From Spongiibacteraceae bacterium UBA5047 (lineage in GTDB: Bacteria > Pseudomonadota > Gammaproteobacteria > Pseudomonadales > Spongiibacteraceae): DNA of 64,000 nt. The position numbers and the translations under genes were made by a program. The first letter of the stretch is position 1, and every line of letters begins with the position of its first letter. This document shows positions 25,019 to 34,317 of this stretch, in pieces. The DNA lies in NCBI GenBank assembly GCA_002415025.1, contig DIBR01000014.1, forward strand, positions 2,309 to 66,308. The letters are read 5' to 3'. The notes under the pieces are model-generated. The model worked only from the letters and a program-made list of their open reading frames with translations. It did no database searches and had not been told where the DNA came from.

Positions 25019-26620
25019 TTACTGGGCTACAGGACTCAGCCTCACCCGTCCCCAAGGCGTGCCGTAGTGAACGCGCCCGTCTTCATCCAGCAAGGTTCCT
25101 GCGAACAAAACGTTGTAGCGCTGTCCGCCAATCACGTAGTGAAAATCTGGCCTGCCGGTATCGAGGTCAATAGCTTCCAGGGTCCACTGATTATCGCGCG
25201 CGCCTATCAGGTAGATGCGGTTGGAGGCGTAACTGATAATGGGTACGCTGCTGGGCGAGCTGATCTCCTTGTTAACCCAGTCCATCTCCAGTTGTCGGCT
25301 GCTGGGGTTCCATTCAAATTTCTGAACGCCGTACGGCTGGTAACGCGGGTTGCTGCCAAGAAAACTGATCAGCAGCGTTTGCGCGCGCTCGGGCAAATAC
25401 CAGGGCACATTGCGAGGCTGATTATTGACCACAACGGCGCTGTAGCCTGCCACCACCACCGATTGTTCAGACTGAATGGCCTGCAAATCAGCATTGCCCA
25501 TATTGGCCGGCATGAGACCGGCGATACGGCGGCTGGGCGTGCCGTCAATCTGCTGCCAGTCAGCAGGAATGGCGTTGCGCCAGAACAGCGTGACGTTCAT
25601 CAACTCGGCGCCGTCGGTGATCACCACAAACTGATCTTCCTCACCGAAGCCCATCAGGCTTGGCGTTGCGCCGGTACCGTGGCCCCATTCATTGTTGTAG
25701 GGCTCAGCCCAGGCACCATCGCTCTCTTGCGTGGACAGCTCGCGTCCGGTCCAGACCACTTTATGCATATGGGCCTGGGAGGCGATATAAATTCCCCCGT
25801 CTTTATCAATGGCAAAACCGTTACGTACCCAACCATAACCGGTGCTGCGAGTGGCCTTCTCCTGGGCTCCCTCGCTATAGCGCATTCGCGCCAAACGGTA
25901 TTCCGAGAAATCACGTTTCACCGTAACCACCCAGCCGTGCTCGGTAACCACCACCAGCCAGCCGTCGAATGTCATATTCATGCCAATCATCAAGCCGGTG
26001 GCTTCGGCGGGAAGTTTGAACTCGCGTTTTTTCTCAATGGGTGATGATTGATCGCCCGCAATTTTGTCGCCGTAGGCGCTGACAACCCCCTCCTTCGAAC
26101 CGATGTAATAAATATTGTCACGGTCTAGAACCGTGTATACCCCGGACAGGTCGCGCAGCTTTTTTGCCTCCCTGAAAGCGCGAGCGATGGCAAAAAAGCC
26201 GTCGTTGTTCTTATCAAAGTAGGCTATCGCGTCATCAGCCTGTGCTGCGCTGTACTTCACATCAGGGTCAAAAAAGTATTCATCCAGCACCTCAAAGTTC
26301 CGGTGATCCAGTTTGACAATGCGATCCAGCCCGTTACCCCAGAATACGCGCCGGCCGTCAGGGTATGGTGTGGATATCTGCGTGCCAAAATGGGCCGGGC
26401 CCACGTGCTGATACTGGATTTCGCTGTCAGCCAGGACACGGCTCGGACCACTCGGGCCTGCAACGGCTACCGAATCTTGTTGCGCAGAATCACCGTGACC
26501 GAGTGCGTATATGGAATCTGCCAGCCAGGGATTCTGGGGGGGCAGCACGGCCGCGCTGACGGCAGATACCTGCAGGGCCAGCACAGCAAAAACGCTCTGG
26601 AGCTTGCTTATTGTTCTCAT
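25019..26620 (-). CDS. Secreted protein of unknown function, paralogue 2
   Basis: A 533-residue protein with a signal peptide (cleavage near VSAVSAA) and the same motif order as the protein at 20.9-22.6 kb. It also has repetitive beta-rich segments and no lipobox. It is the first gene of the leftward operon, 47 bases before the TonB receptor gene, and is divergent from the TetR gene across 171 bases. The pairing of two paralogues around one receptor suggests they bind or process the same ligand outside the cytoplasm. The function is not assigned. Confidence 0.85.
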   Translation of the reverse strand: MRTISKLQSVFAVLALQVSAVSAAVLPPQNPWLADSIYALGHGDSAQQDSVAVAGPSGPSRVLADSEIQYQHVGPAHFGTQISTPYPDGRRVFWGNGLDRIVKLDHRNFEVLDEYFFDPDVKYSAAQADDAIAYFDKNNDGFFAIARAFREAKKLRDLSGVYTVLDRDNIYYIGSKEGVVSAYGDKIAGDQSSPIEKKREFKLPAEATGLMIGMNMTFDGWLVVVTEHGWVVTVKRDFSEYRLARMRYSEGAQEKATRSTGYGWVRNGFAIDKDGGIYIASQAHMHKVVWTGRELSTQESDGAWAEPYNNEWGHGTGATPSLMGFGEEDQFVVITDGAELMNVTLFWRNAIPADWQQIDGTPSRRIAGLMPANMGNADLQAIQSEQSVVVAGYSAVVVNNQPRNVPWYLPERAQTLLISFLGSNPRYQPYGVQKFEWNPSSRQLEMDWVNKEISSPSSVPIISYASNRIYLIGARDNQWTLEAIDLDTGRPDFHYVIGGQRYNVLFAGTLLDEDGRVHYGTPWGRVRLSPVAQ

Positions 26621-26736
26621 TAACGACTCCGGTTGTTGGCATTAAATTCCGGAGACCCGTGCATTGGCTGGCGTCCCTTCCTGCTATGACCAAGCCTCTG
26701 TCATAATTAAAACAGGTGATTTATGATTCAATGTAC

Positions 26737-26750
26737 GCCCAAAATGGGGC
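26737..26750. promoter_or_regulatory. Possible operator between TetR gene and operon
   Basis: The 171-base divergent region contains the inverted repeat GCCC-AAAATG-GGGC, 42 bases before the TetR ATG. TetR-family genes often bind a palindrome in such a spacer and repress both sides. The arms are short and may occur by chance, so this is a weak call. Confidence 0.25.
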
Positions 26751-26791
26751 ACAATCAACACTTCTGTATCATTTTAAACAAAGGTTAATCC

Positions 26792-27400
26792 ATGAGCCTG
26801 CAACAGGCGGAACCGCTCGGCGGCAAACGCGCCAGAACACGGGAGCTTATTCTTGACGCTGCCATAGCCTGCTTCGAAGAGCTTGGCATTCGCCAGTGCA
26901 ACATGGTCGATATTGCCGAGCGCGCCGGTATAGGGCGCAGCACGCTGTATCGCCACTTCCCGAAACTGGAGGATGTCATTGCTCAGGCGATCATTCGCGA
27001 TATTGGCGAACTGATCGTCTTGAACAGCGAGATGACCGCACGTTTTACCGAGATCGACGACATCATTGTTGAGAGTTTTGTTTTTATACTCCGCGAGTTG
27101 CCCAAGCGACCGGTGTTGAACTTGCTATTCAAGCAGGATCCAGAGCTGGTTCAACACCTCTCACTGGAAGATGAATCCTTTAACGAACTTGGGGCTGAGT
27201 TTTCAGCAAAGAGTTTTGCGCAGGCCCGGAAAGAGGGGCGCCTTCGCGAAGGTGTAACGCATGACGAATACGTTGAGTGGAGCACCCGGATTCTGATTTC
27301 GCTGGCCGGAACTCCCTACCAATTCCACTCCGACAATAGTCGTATTCGCCTGTATTTGCAGCGCTTTTTGATACCGTCCCTTCTTACCGATAAGCGCTAG
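26792..27400 (+). CDS. TetR-family transcriptional regulator
   Basis: A 202-residue regulator. The N-terminal helix-turn-helix is clear: ILDAAIACFEELGIRQC followed by VDIAERAGIGRSTLYRHF. The C-terminal ligand domain is variable, as usual. It is divergent from the leftward operon starting at 26620 and convergent with the second sulfatase gene (12-base gap), so it is the natural candidate to control the operon, perhaps relieved by a steroid or acyl-CoA ligand. The ligand is unknown. An AAAGG ribosome site precedes ATG 26792. Confidence 0.93.
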   Translation: MSLQQAEPLGGKRARTRELILDAAIACFEELGIRQCNMVDIAERAGIGRSTLYRHFPKLEDVIAQAIIRDIGELIVLNSEMTARFTEIDDIIVESFVFILRELPKRPVLNLLFKQDPELVQHLSLEDESFNELGAEFSAKSFAQARKEGRLREGVTHDEYVEWSTRILISLAGTPYQFHSDNSRIRLYLQRFLIPSLLTDKR

Positions 27401-27412
27401 CTACCTTCATCG

Positions 27413-29032
27413 TTAGTCGGCCCGAGTCTGTTCCCGGCACATTCCGGCTAACCACGCTGTTGGCACACAGTTGTAAATCAAACGTCCGCCCGCGGGTCCG
27501 TGCATGCGATCAAGAAACTTGGCTCCTCTGGCCGGCGGCATACCGGGTGCCGGGGCCGCCTGCAGCTCGTCAACCGGCTGGGGATAGCCAGACCAGTCTT
27601 TCGGCGCGCGCCAGCCCGGCGGCGGCACCAGATTGGAGCGGGTGCCGGCATTGGGATACAGCGCGCGCCAGTCACGGATCTGATCGGCGAAAGCCTCAAC
27701 GATGTCCGGGTGTTGCGTCGCCAGATTGTTGTACTCGTAGGGGTCGTGTTCGATATCGAAAAGATAGTTGCTCACGTCAGCCGATAGATGCCCCTGCTCA
27801 ATACGCTGCACCAGCTTCCACTTGTCATCGAAGGCAGTCACACTTACCGAGCCCTTGATGGGGGTTTCCGCAAGAAACATCAGCGGTTTGTTGCGCGCGG
27901 GCATGGGCGCTCCTGCGCTGATGCTCGGCCAGAGGTCTATACCATCCAACGGGTAGTGGGTTGTGGCCTCTATTCCCGCCGCACCGCTGAAGGTCGGCAA
28001 AATATCCATCACGCTGGCGACACTCTCGTAGCGCGACCCGCCCTTCAATTTCGCCGGGTAGCGCATAACGGCCACCACGCGAATGCCGCCTTCAAAAGTA
28101 TCACCCTTGCCGCCCCGGTAAGGCGCATTGGAAGCGCCGCCGCCGGCATAGGTTGCGCCGCCGTTATCACTGATAAACATCACCAGTGTATCGTCTGCCA
28201 ATTGCTCGTCATCCAGCGTTTTTAGCACTCGCCCGATGGCCTGATCCAGGGCGTCGACCACAGCCGCATACACCTGACGCGAATTGTCTCTGGGGTTGAT
28301 GCGCTCAAGCATACGGGTGCGATCAGCGTTTTTTGAGCGCGACTTGGGGCGGTCGTCTTTCAGGTCTGAGTATTTCTCAACCAGTTCGTCCGGTGCTTCC
28401 AGCGGTGTATGGGGTGCCAGAAACGGCATATAGAGAAAAAAGGGCTTTGCCGGATCACGAGCCTTGATCCAGCGTTCGGCCTCCGCGGCCATGAGAAAGG
28501 TTTCGTAGCCTTCATCGTCAATGGTTTCGCCGTTGCGCTGAAAATCCACACCGCCCTGGGCTTTAAAGGGAGACCAGTAACCCACCTCGGTATGCAGATG
28601 TCCGTAAAAGTGCTCGAAACCACGGGCGTTGGGGTGAAAAGTCTGCTGAGAATGTCCCAGGTGCCACTTGCCGATCATCGCCGTCTGGTAGCCATTGGCT
28701 TTGAACAATTCGGGCAGAAAAGTCTCATTGGGGTGAATGCCATTGTTCTGCCAGGGCATGATGGTGGCGTACGCCACACCGAGTCGCATGGGATCACGGC
28801 CGGTCATCAAGGCCGCCCGCGTCGGCGAACAGATGGGCGTGGTGTAAAACCTCGACAACTCAATACCTTCGTTGGCGAGTCTGTCCAGTGAAGGCGTATC
28901 GATCGGACTGCCGTGAAAGCCAACATCGGCCCAGCCGAGGTCGTCGGCCACAATCATGATGATATTGGGTGACGAAGCCACAGCCTTTAAAGGCAATATC
29001 CCCGCCAGCAGGAATGCTGTAATAACTCTCAT
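27413..29032 (-). CDS. Secreted type I (formylglycine) sulfatase, paralogue 2
   Basis: A 539-residue sulfatase with signal peptide (cleavage near KAVAS) and intact maturation motif C68-S-P-T-R72, with D30-D31 as metal ligands and an SDNGG motif. It is highly similar to the sulfatase at 4.5-6.1 kb (shared GMPPxxA end, HFYGHLHTEVGY, YMPFxAPHTPL). Unlike that copy it has no cytochrome partner but lies 11 bases after a TonB receptor gene, which in turn follows the alkylsulfatase-like gene. The operon thus combines uptake with two mechanistically different sulfatases. Confidence 0.95.
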   Translation of the reverse strand: MRVITAFLLAGILPLKAVASSPNIIMIVADDLGWADVGFHGSPIDTPSLDRLANEGIELSRFYTTPICSPTRAALMTGRDPMRLGVAYATIMPWQNNGIHPNETFLPELFKANGYQTAMIGKWHLGHSQQTFHPNARGFEHFYGHLHTEVGYWSPFKAQGGVDFQRNGETIDDEGYETFLMAAEAERWIKARDPAKPFFLYMPFLAPHTPLEAPDELVEKYSDLKDDRPKSRSKNADRTRMLERINPRDNSRQVYAAVVDALDQAIGRVLKTLDDEQLADDTLVMFISDNGGATYAGGGASNAPYRGGKGDTFEGGIRVVAVMRYPAKLKGGSRYESVASVMDILPTFSGAAGIEATTHYPLDGIDLWPSISAGAPMPARNKPLMFLAETPIKGSVSVTAFDDKWKLVQRIEQGHLSADVSNYLFDIEHDPYEYNNLATQHPDIVEAFADQIRDWRALYPNAGTRSNLVPPPGWRAPKDWSGYPQPVDELQAAPAPGMPPARGAKFLDRMHGPAGGRLIYNCVPTAWLAGMCREQTRAD

Positions 29033-29043
29033 AATCGTCTGCC

Positions 29044-31371
29044 CTACCAGTCCAGTCGAATATCGACGCCATAGGAACGAGGCGCGCCCCAGTACACCGA
29101 GCGGTTGGCGTTGGGAAGTACCGCCAGGGTGGTGACTGCGTATTCCTCATCTGTCAGATTGCGCCCCCACACCGCAAGGTGCAGGCTGCTACGGCCAATC
29201 ACAATATCATTGACACCGAGGCGCGCCGACCAGAGCGTGTAGCCTTCTATCGGGCCGGAGCGATCCAGGGCGCTTTGTTGGGCCGCACCTTTTTGCTCAT
29301 CGACAAAGTTAAAACCGATAAAGCCCAGCAGGGTCGACCCACCATAAAAGTCACCGCGATAGCTAAGATTGCCGGTCAGTGTGTGTTCGGGAAGGTTGCC
29401 CAGCACGAAATCATCCTTGCGGTCCTCACCCTCGACTATCGCCTCAGTAATGTCGCCTTTCAGATAGCCGTAGCTGAGCGTGGTGTGCAGCGACTGACTG
29501 AGCACGTAGCTGATATCAACCTCACCCCCTTGAATGGAGGCTTTACCGATATTTTCCACCCGCGTGTCTCCCGGGCCGGTGCTGCCGGCAAACTTGTAGC
29601 TGAGCTGAATATCATCGTAGTCGGTGGTAAAAACGTTAGCGTTCAGGCGCAAGCGGCGGTTGAGCAATTCACTCTTGATGCCCAGCTCGTAGCTTTGTAC
29701 GTTCTCCTGGTCGAAGCCCGCTTTAAAAAAATCGGGGTCGGGATCGCGCACGTTGAAGCCGCCGCCTTTATAGGCTTCACTGGATTTCAAATAAATATTT
29801 ACATCGTCGCTTACATCAAAGGCCAATGTCAGGCTGAAGGAGTTGTCACTGAAGGAATTCTTCCCGGTGTCATCAAAACTCTGGCCCGGCTGCTGTCCGG
29901 GTGCCGGCGGCGGCAGCGGCGTAGTCAGCACCGCATTGTCAATGTAGGCAACGCTGCGCAAAAACTTGTGAGCCTTTTTCTCATCTTCGGAGCGTCTTGC
30001 ACCAAAGGTAATATGCAGTCGTTCAGACAGGGTCGACGGCGTCCAGGTTGCCTGCCCGAACAGCGCAAACGCAGTGTTCTCGATTTCAAAAAACGTTTCT
30101 GCGGTTGATACCAGCCGCAAACCCAGAACCGGCGCCTGCAGCGGTGCGCTCAGCGCATGATGCTCCGGGCGATTATCCTCACTGCCCTCTTCACCAAGGT
30201 AGTAAAAACCGGCGATATAGCTGATCGCACTGCCGATATCGCCGAGCAACTGGAACTCCTGTGATATCTGCTCATGCTCAAGCAGGGGCAGCACCGCCGG
30301 CAGTTCTTCGCCACTGCCCTGAAAACGGTAACGGTTAGTATCCAGTCGGAAGTCCGTAGAGGGACTGTCACCGCCGAGATCGATGTAATTGCGGTTTTCC
30401 AGACGCCGGACAGCCGTCAGCGAGCGAAATTCCGCAGTTTCAAGCTGCAGACTGTATATCGCACTGATGCCGGTTATCTCCGAATCGGAGGGCAGTAAGG
30501 CGACGGCGGTACTCATGCTGTCTTGCCGGCTTTCACTGTAACGGGTGTTGGCGTTGGCGCCCTGGCGCACTTGGTCAGAGTTGCTGCCGTCATTGGTAGA
30601 GGGCCGAATCGCTTGCGGGGTGTAGTTGGCAAAGGATTGCTCGCTGCGCTCAAAACTCAACAACAAACTGCCGCGCTCAGACATATCCCATAGGGCGTCC
30701 ATCCGAAAACCGCGGGCGTCCTCTTCCCCGAAGTTCTTGCCGGGACCGTCATTTTCAACATAGCCGTTGTGGGCCTTGTCGATATAGGCCAACTTAACGG
30801 CCAGCGCATCGCTCAACGGAAAATTCAGGGCCAGCTTGAGCGAGCTAAGTCCGTAGCTGCCGGCGCTGTATTTGGCGTAGCCAAAGCTTTCCGTCACCGA
30901 AGGCTTTTGTGTGATCATATTGATCGCCCCGCCCACGGTGTTGCGCCCGTACAGCGTTCCCTGCGGCCCGCGCAGCACTTCAATACGTTCCAGATCGGTT
31001 AGGTCGCTGGCCAGCCCGGTTGCACGCGCGATATAGATGCCGTTTTGGTAGACACCAACGGCGGGCTCCAGGGTAATCGTACTGTCGTTGGTGCCAATGC
31101 CCCGGATGTATATACGCAGCGTGGTTGAGCTGGTGGGGTGAGTGTCCATGCTCAGATTGGGTACTTTAGCCTGGAGGTCGTCAAGTCCATCAACGCCCTG
31201 ATTTTCCAGTTGGTCGGGACCGAAGGCAGCCAGAGAAATGGGGGCGTCCTGCAGCGATTCTGCTTTCTTCTGCGCAGTAACAATCACCTCTTCCAGTTGT
31301 AATTCAGAGGCTTGCAATGTGAATACGCTTAAAGCCGTGCTCAACAGCAGAGCATGTTTAGTCTGGTTCAT
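29044..31371 (-). CDS. TonB-dependent outer-membrane receptor 3
   Basis: A 775-residue receptor from ATG 31371, which starts MNQTKHALLLSTALSVFTLQ, a good signal peptide; the frame extends 21 codons upstream without a recognisable leader. The TonB-box region LEEVIVTAQKKAESLQ, plug and barrel (ending VDIRLDW) match receptor 2. Its ATG overlaps the stop of the metallo-hydrolase by one base (TAATG), implying coupled translation. It is the middle gene of the operon with two sulfatase types, so its ligand is probably a sulfated compound. Confidence 0.94.
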   Translation of the reverse strand: MNQTKHALLLSTALSVFTLQASELQLEEVIVTAQKKAESLQDAPISLAAFGPDQLENQGVDGLDDLQAKVPNLSMDTHPTSSTTLRIYIRGIGTNDSTITLEPAVGVYQNGIYIARATGLASDLTDLERIEVLRGPQGTLYGRNTVGGAINMITQKPSVTESFGYAKYSAGSYGLSSLKLALNFPLSDALAVKLAYIDKAHNGYVENDGPGKNFGEEDARGFRMDALWDMSERGSLLLSFERSEQSFANYTPQAIRPSTNDGSNSDQVRQGANANTRYSESRQDSMSTAVALLPSDSEITGISAIYSLQLETAEFRSLTAVRRLENRNYIDLGGDSPSTDFRLDTNRYRFQGSGEELPAVLPLLEHEQISQEFQLLGDIGSAISYIAGFYYLGEEGSEDNRPEHHALSAPLQAPVLGLRLVSTAETFFEIENTAFALFGQATWTPSTLSERLHITFGARRSEDEKKAHKFLRSVAYIDNAVLTTPLPPPAPGQQPGQSFDDTGKNSFSDNSFSLTLAFDVSDDVNIYLKSSEAYKGGGFNVRDPDPDFFKAGFDQENVQSYELGIKSELLNRRLRLNANVFTTDYDDIQLSYKFAGSTGPGDTRVENIGKASIQGGEVDISYVLSQSLHTTLSYGYLKGDITEAIVEGEDRKDDFVLGNLPEHTLTGNLSYRGDFYGGSTLLGFIGFNFVDEQKGAAQQSALDRSGPIEGYTLWSARLGVNDIVIGRSSLHLAVWGRNLTDEEYAVTTLAVLPNANRSVYWGAPRSYGVDIRLDW

Positions 31372-32813
31372 TAGTGCTCTCCCGTCAGCGTCGCCAAGCG
31401 GGCTTTTGAATCTCGTATGCGGGCACTCAACCAACCGGTTTCACTGTAATTGGCACCGTGCTCATAGGCCCGCGCCAACATGGCCTCAAGCACTTGTAAC
31501 CGCAACCCCTCGGCGTCAACGTCAACTCCGCTGGATACCGCAATTTCAATATAGTGCAGGGCTTTCTCATAATCACCCGCCTCAAAGTGTCCACCCGCTT
31601 TCCGGATGAGCGGAGCTGCGCCACCGGCCAGCTCACGCAACTCGCTGTAGATAGCTGATACGGGAACAGGGTACAGCTCGGTAGTGGACTCAAAGCGAAA
31701 CCAGGTGGCGTAGTACTCCCAAATGGATCGCACATTCCACGAGACTTTACCGTGAGCCTGAGTCAGCGCCAGCTCCTCGGGCAAGTGTATGTCTTTCATC
31801 AATTCCCAAAGGCTTTTACCGGCATTCATCCCCGCAAGAGTCTGGTCATGAATGTAACGCGTGGCATCAAGCGTTGCCTGAATTTTCTGACGAATATCGT
31901 CTGCCCCGACTACCGGCTCAAAATGGGCCGGGATAATAACATCCGGCTCAAGCGCGAGAATTTTCTCCAGCGACTCCATATATTCAACAGGTGGGCGAAA
32001 CTTCTCGCCGCGCAGCGTGAAGAGATTGGGCACCATCGGGAAGATCGGACCAAAAAAGTCTCCTGTGAAAAGAATTTTATGGTCGGGCAGCCAGACGCAA
32101 ATATTATCCAGACCTTCTGCACCCGGCGTGGAGATAACCTCAAAGCGCACTCCGCCCTGTGTAAACCGGTACGTTTCGTCTTGGCGGATAGTTCGGGTAG
32201 GCTTGATACCGCCGTAGGAAAACATGGCGCCATCTTTAGGGGGTTCTTCCGGCATAAAGGGGTACAACAAGCGGTTGCGATTCCAGAAATACGGCTCGAG
32301 CTCGTTGAGTGCCTCCTGCTTGCGCACGAATTCGCGGGCCGTCACAACTTCCGTGCCGGGCTCAAGCCAAAAGCGTGTGCCCCCACTGTGATCTGCGTGA
32401 GCGTGACTCAAAATTACGTGACTGGTACGACCCGGCGCAAGTTCCTGTAACAGCCGTTTTTGCTTGGCGCCCTGAATGGGCAGACCGGTATCAATAACAA
32501 CGTTGCCATCGGCGGTGTGCACCAGGGAGGTGTTACCTACGCCGTAGGCAATGTAAACAAAATCATTAAAAGCCTTGGCCGCAACAGGAATCTGCTCCAA
32601 CTCACCCGCATTGCGCCCGGCAGAATTATTATTGCCTGCTGAATGCGCCGCTATTCGCTTGTGTGCAATGTCGCCCACAAATTCTGCCGTACGCTGCTCC
32701 AGCTTCCGGTCCAGCCCCGAGTGTTTAAAGATTGCGTACCCGGAAACGAGTACCAGCCAGACAAGCAGGCCACCGATCAGCCAGCGTTTTGCTCTCAGTT
32801 TTTCCCCGGCCAC
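31371..32813 (-). CDS. Alkylsulfatase-like metallo-beta-lactamase-fold hydrolase
   Basis: A 480-residue protein with an N-terminal membrane anchor or signal (about residues 11-28) and a metal site H137-A-H139-A-D141-H142. The middle and C-terminal parts resemble type III alkylsulfatases of the SdsA1/Bds1 group: LFTLRGEKFRPP, HDQTLAGMNAG, LPEELA, and WNVRSIWEYYATWF correspond to their helical domain. Such enzymes hydrolyse primary or secondary alkyl sulfates by C-O cleavage without formylglycine. Other roles for MBL proteins are possible. It is coupled to the TonB receptor gene and starts the operon ending with a type I sulfatase. Confidence 0.85.
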   Translation of the reverse strand: MAGEKLRAKRWLIGGLLVWLVLVSGYAIFKHSGLDRKLEQRTAEFVGDIAHKRIAAHSAGNNNSAGRNAGELEQIPVAAKAFNDFVYIAYGVGNTSLVHTADGNVVIDTGLPIQGAKQKRLLQELAPGRTSHVILSHAHADHSGGTRFWLEPGTEVVTAREFVRKQEALNELEPYFWNRNRLLYPFMPEEPPKDGAMFSYGGIKPTRTIRQDETYRFTQGGVRFEVISTPGAEGLDNICVWLPDHKILFTGDFFGPIFPMVPNLFTLRGEKFRPPVEYMESLEKILALEPDVIIPAHFEPVVGADDIRQKIQATLDATRYIHDQTLAGMNAGKSLWELMKDIHLPEELALTQAHGKVSWNVRSIWEYYATWFRFESTTELYPVPVSAIYSELRELAGGAAPLIRKAGGHFEAGDYEKALHYIEIAVSSGVDVDAEGLRLQVLEAMLARAYEHGANYSETGWLSARIRDSKARLATLTGEH

Positions 32814-32869
32814 GTGAAGACTCCTGAAGTTATGATTGGAGCCTGTTATTTAACGCCGCAAAAGGCTGT

Positions 32870-32911
32870 CTGTCTCACTACCTTGTCGGCGGGTAGGCTG
32901 ATACGAGACAG
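32870..32911. promoter_or_regulatory. Inverted repeat upstream of the alkylsulfatase-like operon
   Basis: In the 149-base spacer between the AraC-type gene and the hydrolase gene, CTGTCTC (32870) and GAGACAG (32905) form a perfect inverted repeat 28 bases apart, with inner TACC/GGTA arms. It could be an operator or a terminator for the regulator gene. Confidence 0.3.
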
Positions 32912-32962
32912 AAAAAGAAATTGAACTTATTCTTTTTATTTCAACAAGATAGAATTACCAAC

Positions 32963-34120
32963 TTACACTTTTGCCTGTTTTCGATAGGCACTGGGGGTGC
33001 AGCCCAGGCGTTTTTTGAAGTGACTGTTAAATGCATTGAGGCTCGCAAAGCCGGATGCTTCGGCAATGTCAGCAATCGTTCGACGGCTGGCGCCGTCTTT
33101 CAGTAATGCTTCGGCAAAAGCTACCCGGTGACCATTCACAAAATCGTAGAAATTCACGCCTGCACGACTGTTGATCACTTGGCTAAGGTAGTTGCTGTGG
33201 GTACTGGCCTCCTTCGCCAGATCGTCGAGCTTGAGCCCCTGACGCAGGAACAACTGCTCTTCCACCATCGCCTTTTGCAGCCGTGCCCATAAATCGTCAA
33301 CCCGCTCTTCAGACAGCCCGGATTTTTGATATTTTTCCATATCAGCATCTTCAATAATATCGCCCGCGCTGATGTCGACATCTGCCGGAGCTCTGCCATG
33401 AAATATCGCCGGCTGCCGAAAACTCATTACGCCAATGTAGTTAATGGTTGCGATTGTGACGATAAAGGAAATTCCCGTTCCGGGCAGGAAAAATCGCCCG
33501 GCAATCATCCCGACGGCATCCAGAAACAGCAACACTCCCGACATCACTCCCATCAAGCCTGCCAATGCTGCCAGCCACATCAGGTTAATTTTATCGAGCG
33601 ACGAGAAATGATCACGGATCCTTCGTCGATGGTCCCCAAGTAATTCCAGCGTCCACAAGGTGTAGAGCAGCATCAGTAAATGTGAGGGAAAGCTTATCAT
33701 TGCCAGCTCCTTTTTTACCGCAACCGGCAGCGTTTGGTAACTGGTATGTGCCTGTAGAATCTCGGTGTCCTGAAATATCGGTAGCGTTGCCCACAGCATG
33801 AGCGGCACAACAAAGTGACGCCAGTAGGAAGCCAGTCGGTCGCCTTGCCCGGTTAACAAATGCGCGTAGACGTAAAAAAGCGGGCCATATAAATAGATAA
33901 TACCGACGAGATGGTAGAGGGAGAAAACAGGCGGACGATAATCGCTGAAGGCCCAGCTCACCATCGCCAGATAGACCGCCTGAGCGAGAATGTAGTAGGC
34001 CAGCGCCTGATTGGCACGCCGATTTTCACCACCGCTAAACCAGAGTTGAGCTGCCAGAATCAACGCTTGCGAGCAGGCAACAATACCTGCGAGTTCAATC
34101 AGACCCAAACCCAGCTTCAT
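32963..34120 (-). CDS. Membrane-anchored AraC-family regulator
   Basis: A 385-residue protein from ATG 34120 (the frame extends to 34180 with TTG). The N-terminal two thirds contain about seven hydrophobic segments; the C-terminal 110 residues are an AraC helix-turn-helix domain, with YLSQVINSRAGVNFYDFVN and TIADIAEASGFASLNAFNSHF. Such proteins sense a signal in the membrane and bind DNA directly. It is upstream of and codirectional with the alkylsulfatase operon and divergent from the DUF3604 gene, so it may control either or both. Confidence 0.9.
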   Translation of the reverse strand: MKLGLGLIELAGIVACSQALILAAQLWFSGGENRRANQALAYYILAQAVYLAMVSWAFSDYRPPVFSLYHLVGIIYLYGPLFYVYAHLLTGQGDRLASYWRHFVVPLMLWATLPIFQDTEILQAHTSYQTLPVAVKKELAMISFPSHLLMLLYTLWTLELLGDHRRRIRDHFSSLDKINLMWLAALAGLMGVMSGVLLFLDAVGMIAGRFFLPGTGISFIVTIATINYIGVMSFRQPAIFHGRAPADVDISAGDIIEDADMEKYQKSGLSEERVDDLWARLQKAMVEEQLFLRQGLKLDDLAKEASTHSNYLSQVINSRAGVNFYDFVNGHRVAFAEALLKDGASRRTIADIAEASGFASLNAFNSHFKKRLGCTPSAYRKQAKV

Positions 34121-34317
34121 GTGTATATATAGTCTCTCTATCCCAAGCATCACCGTGACCACTGAAACAATGGCCAGCAAATGCCTACTGTACCCGATCT
34201 TTCCGACAATTGGCTTACCACCTTGTAAGATCGCTGGAATTCGCGACCACGATGATTCAGGCTATACTCGATCAACAACACTCAAAAAGCACAATAAAAG
34301 AACGATTGGGGACGGCC

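Noticed and set aside
24920..26044. 374-codon open frame on the plus strand
   Set aside because: Antisense to secreted paralogue 2, which has a signal peptide, operon context and a homologue; this frame has none of these.
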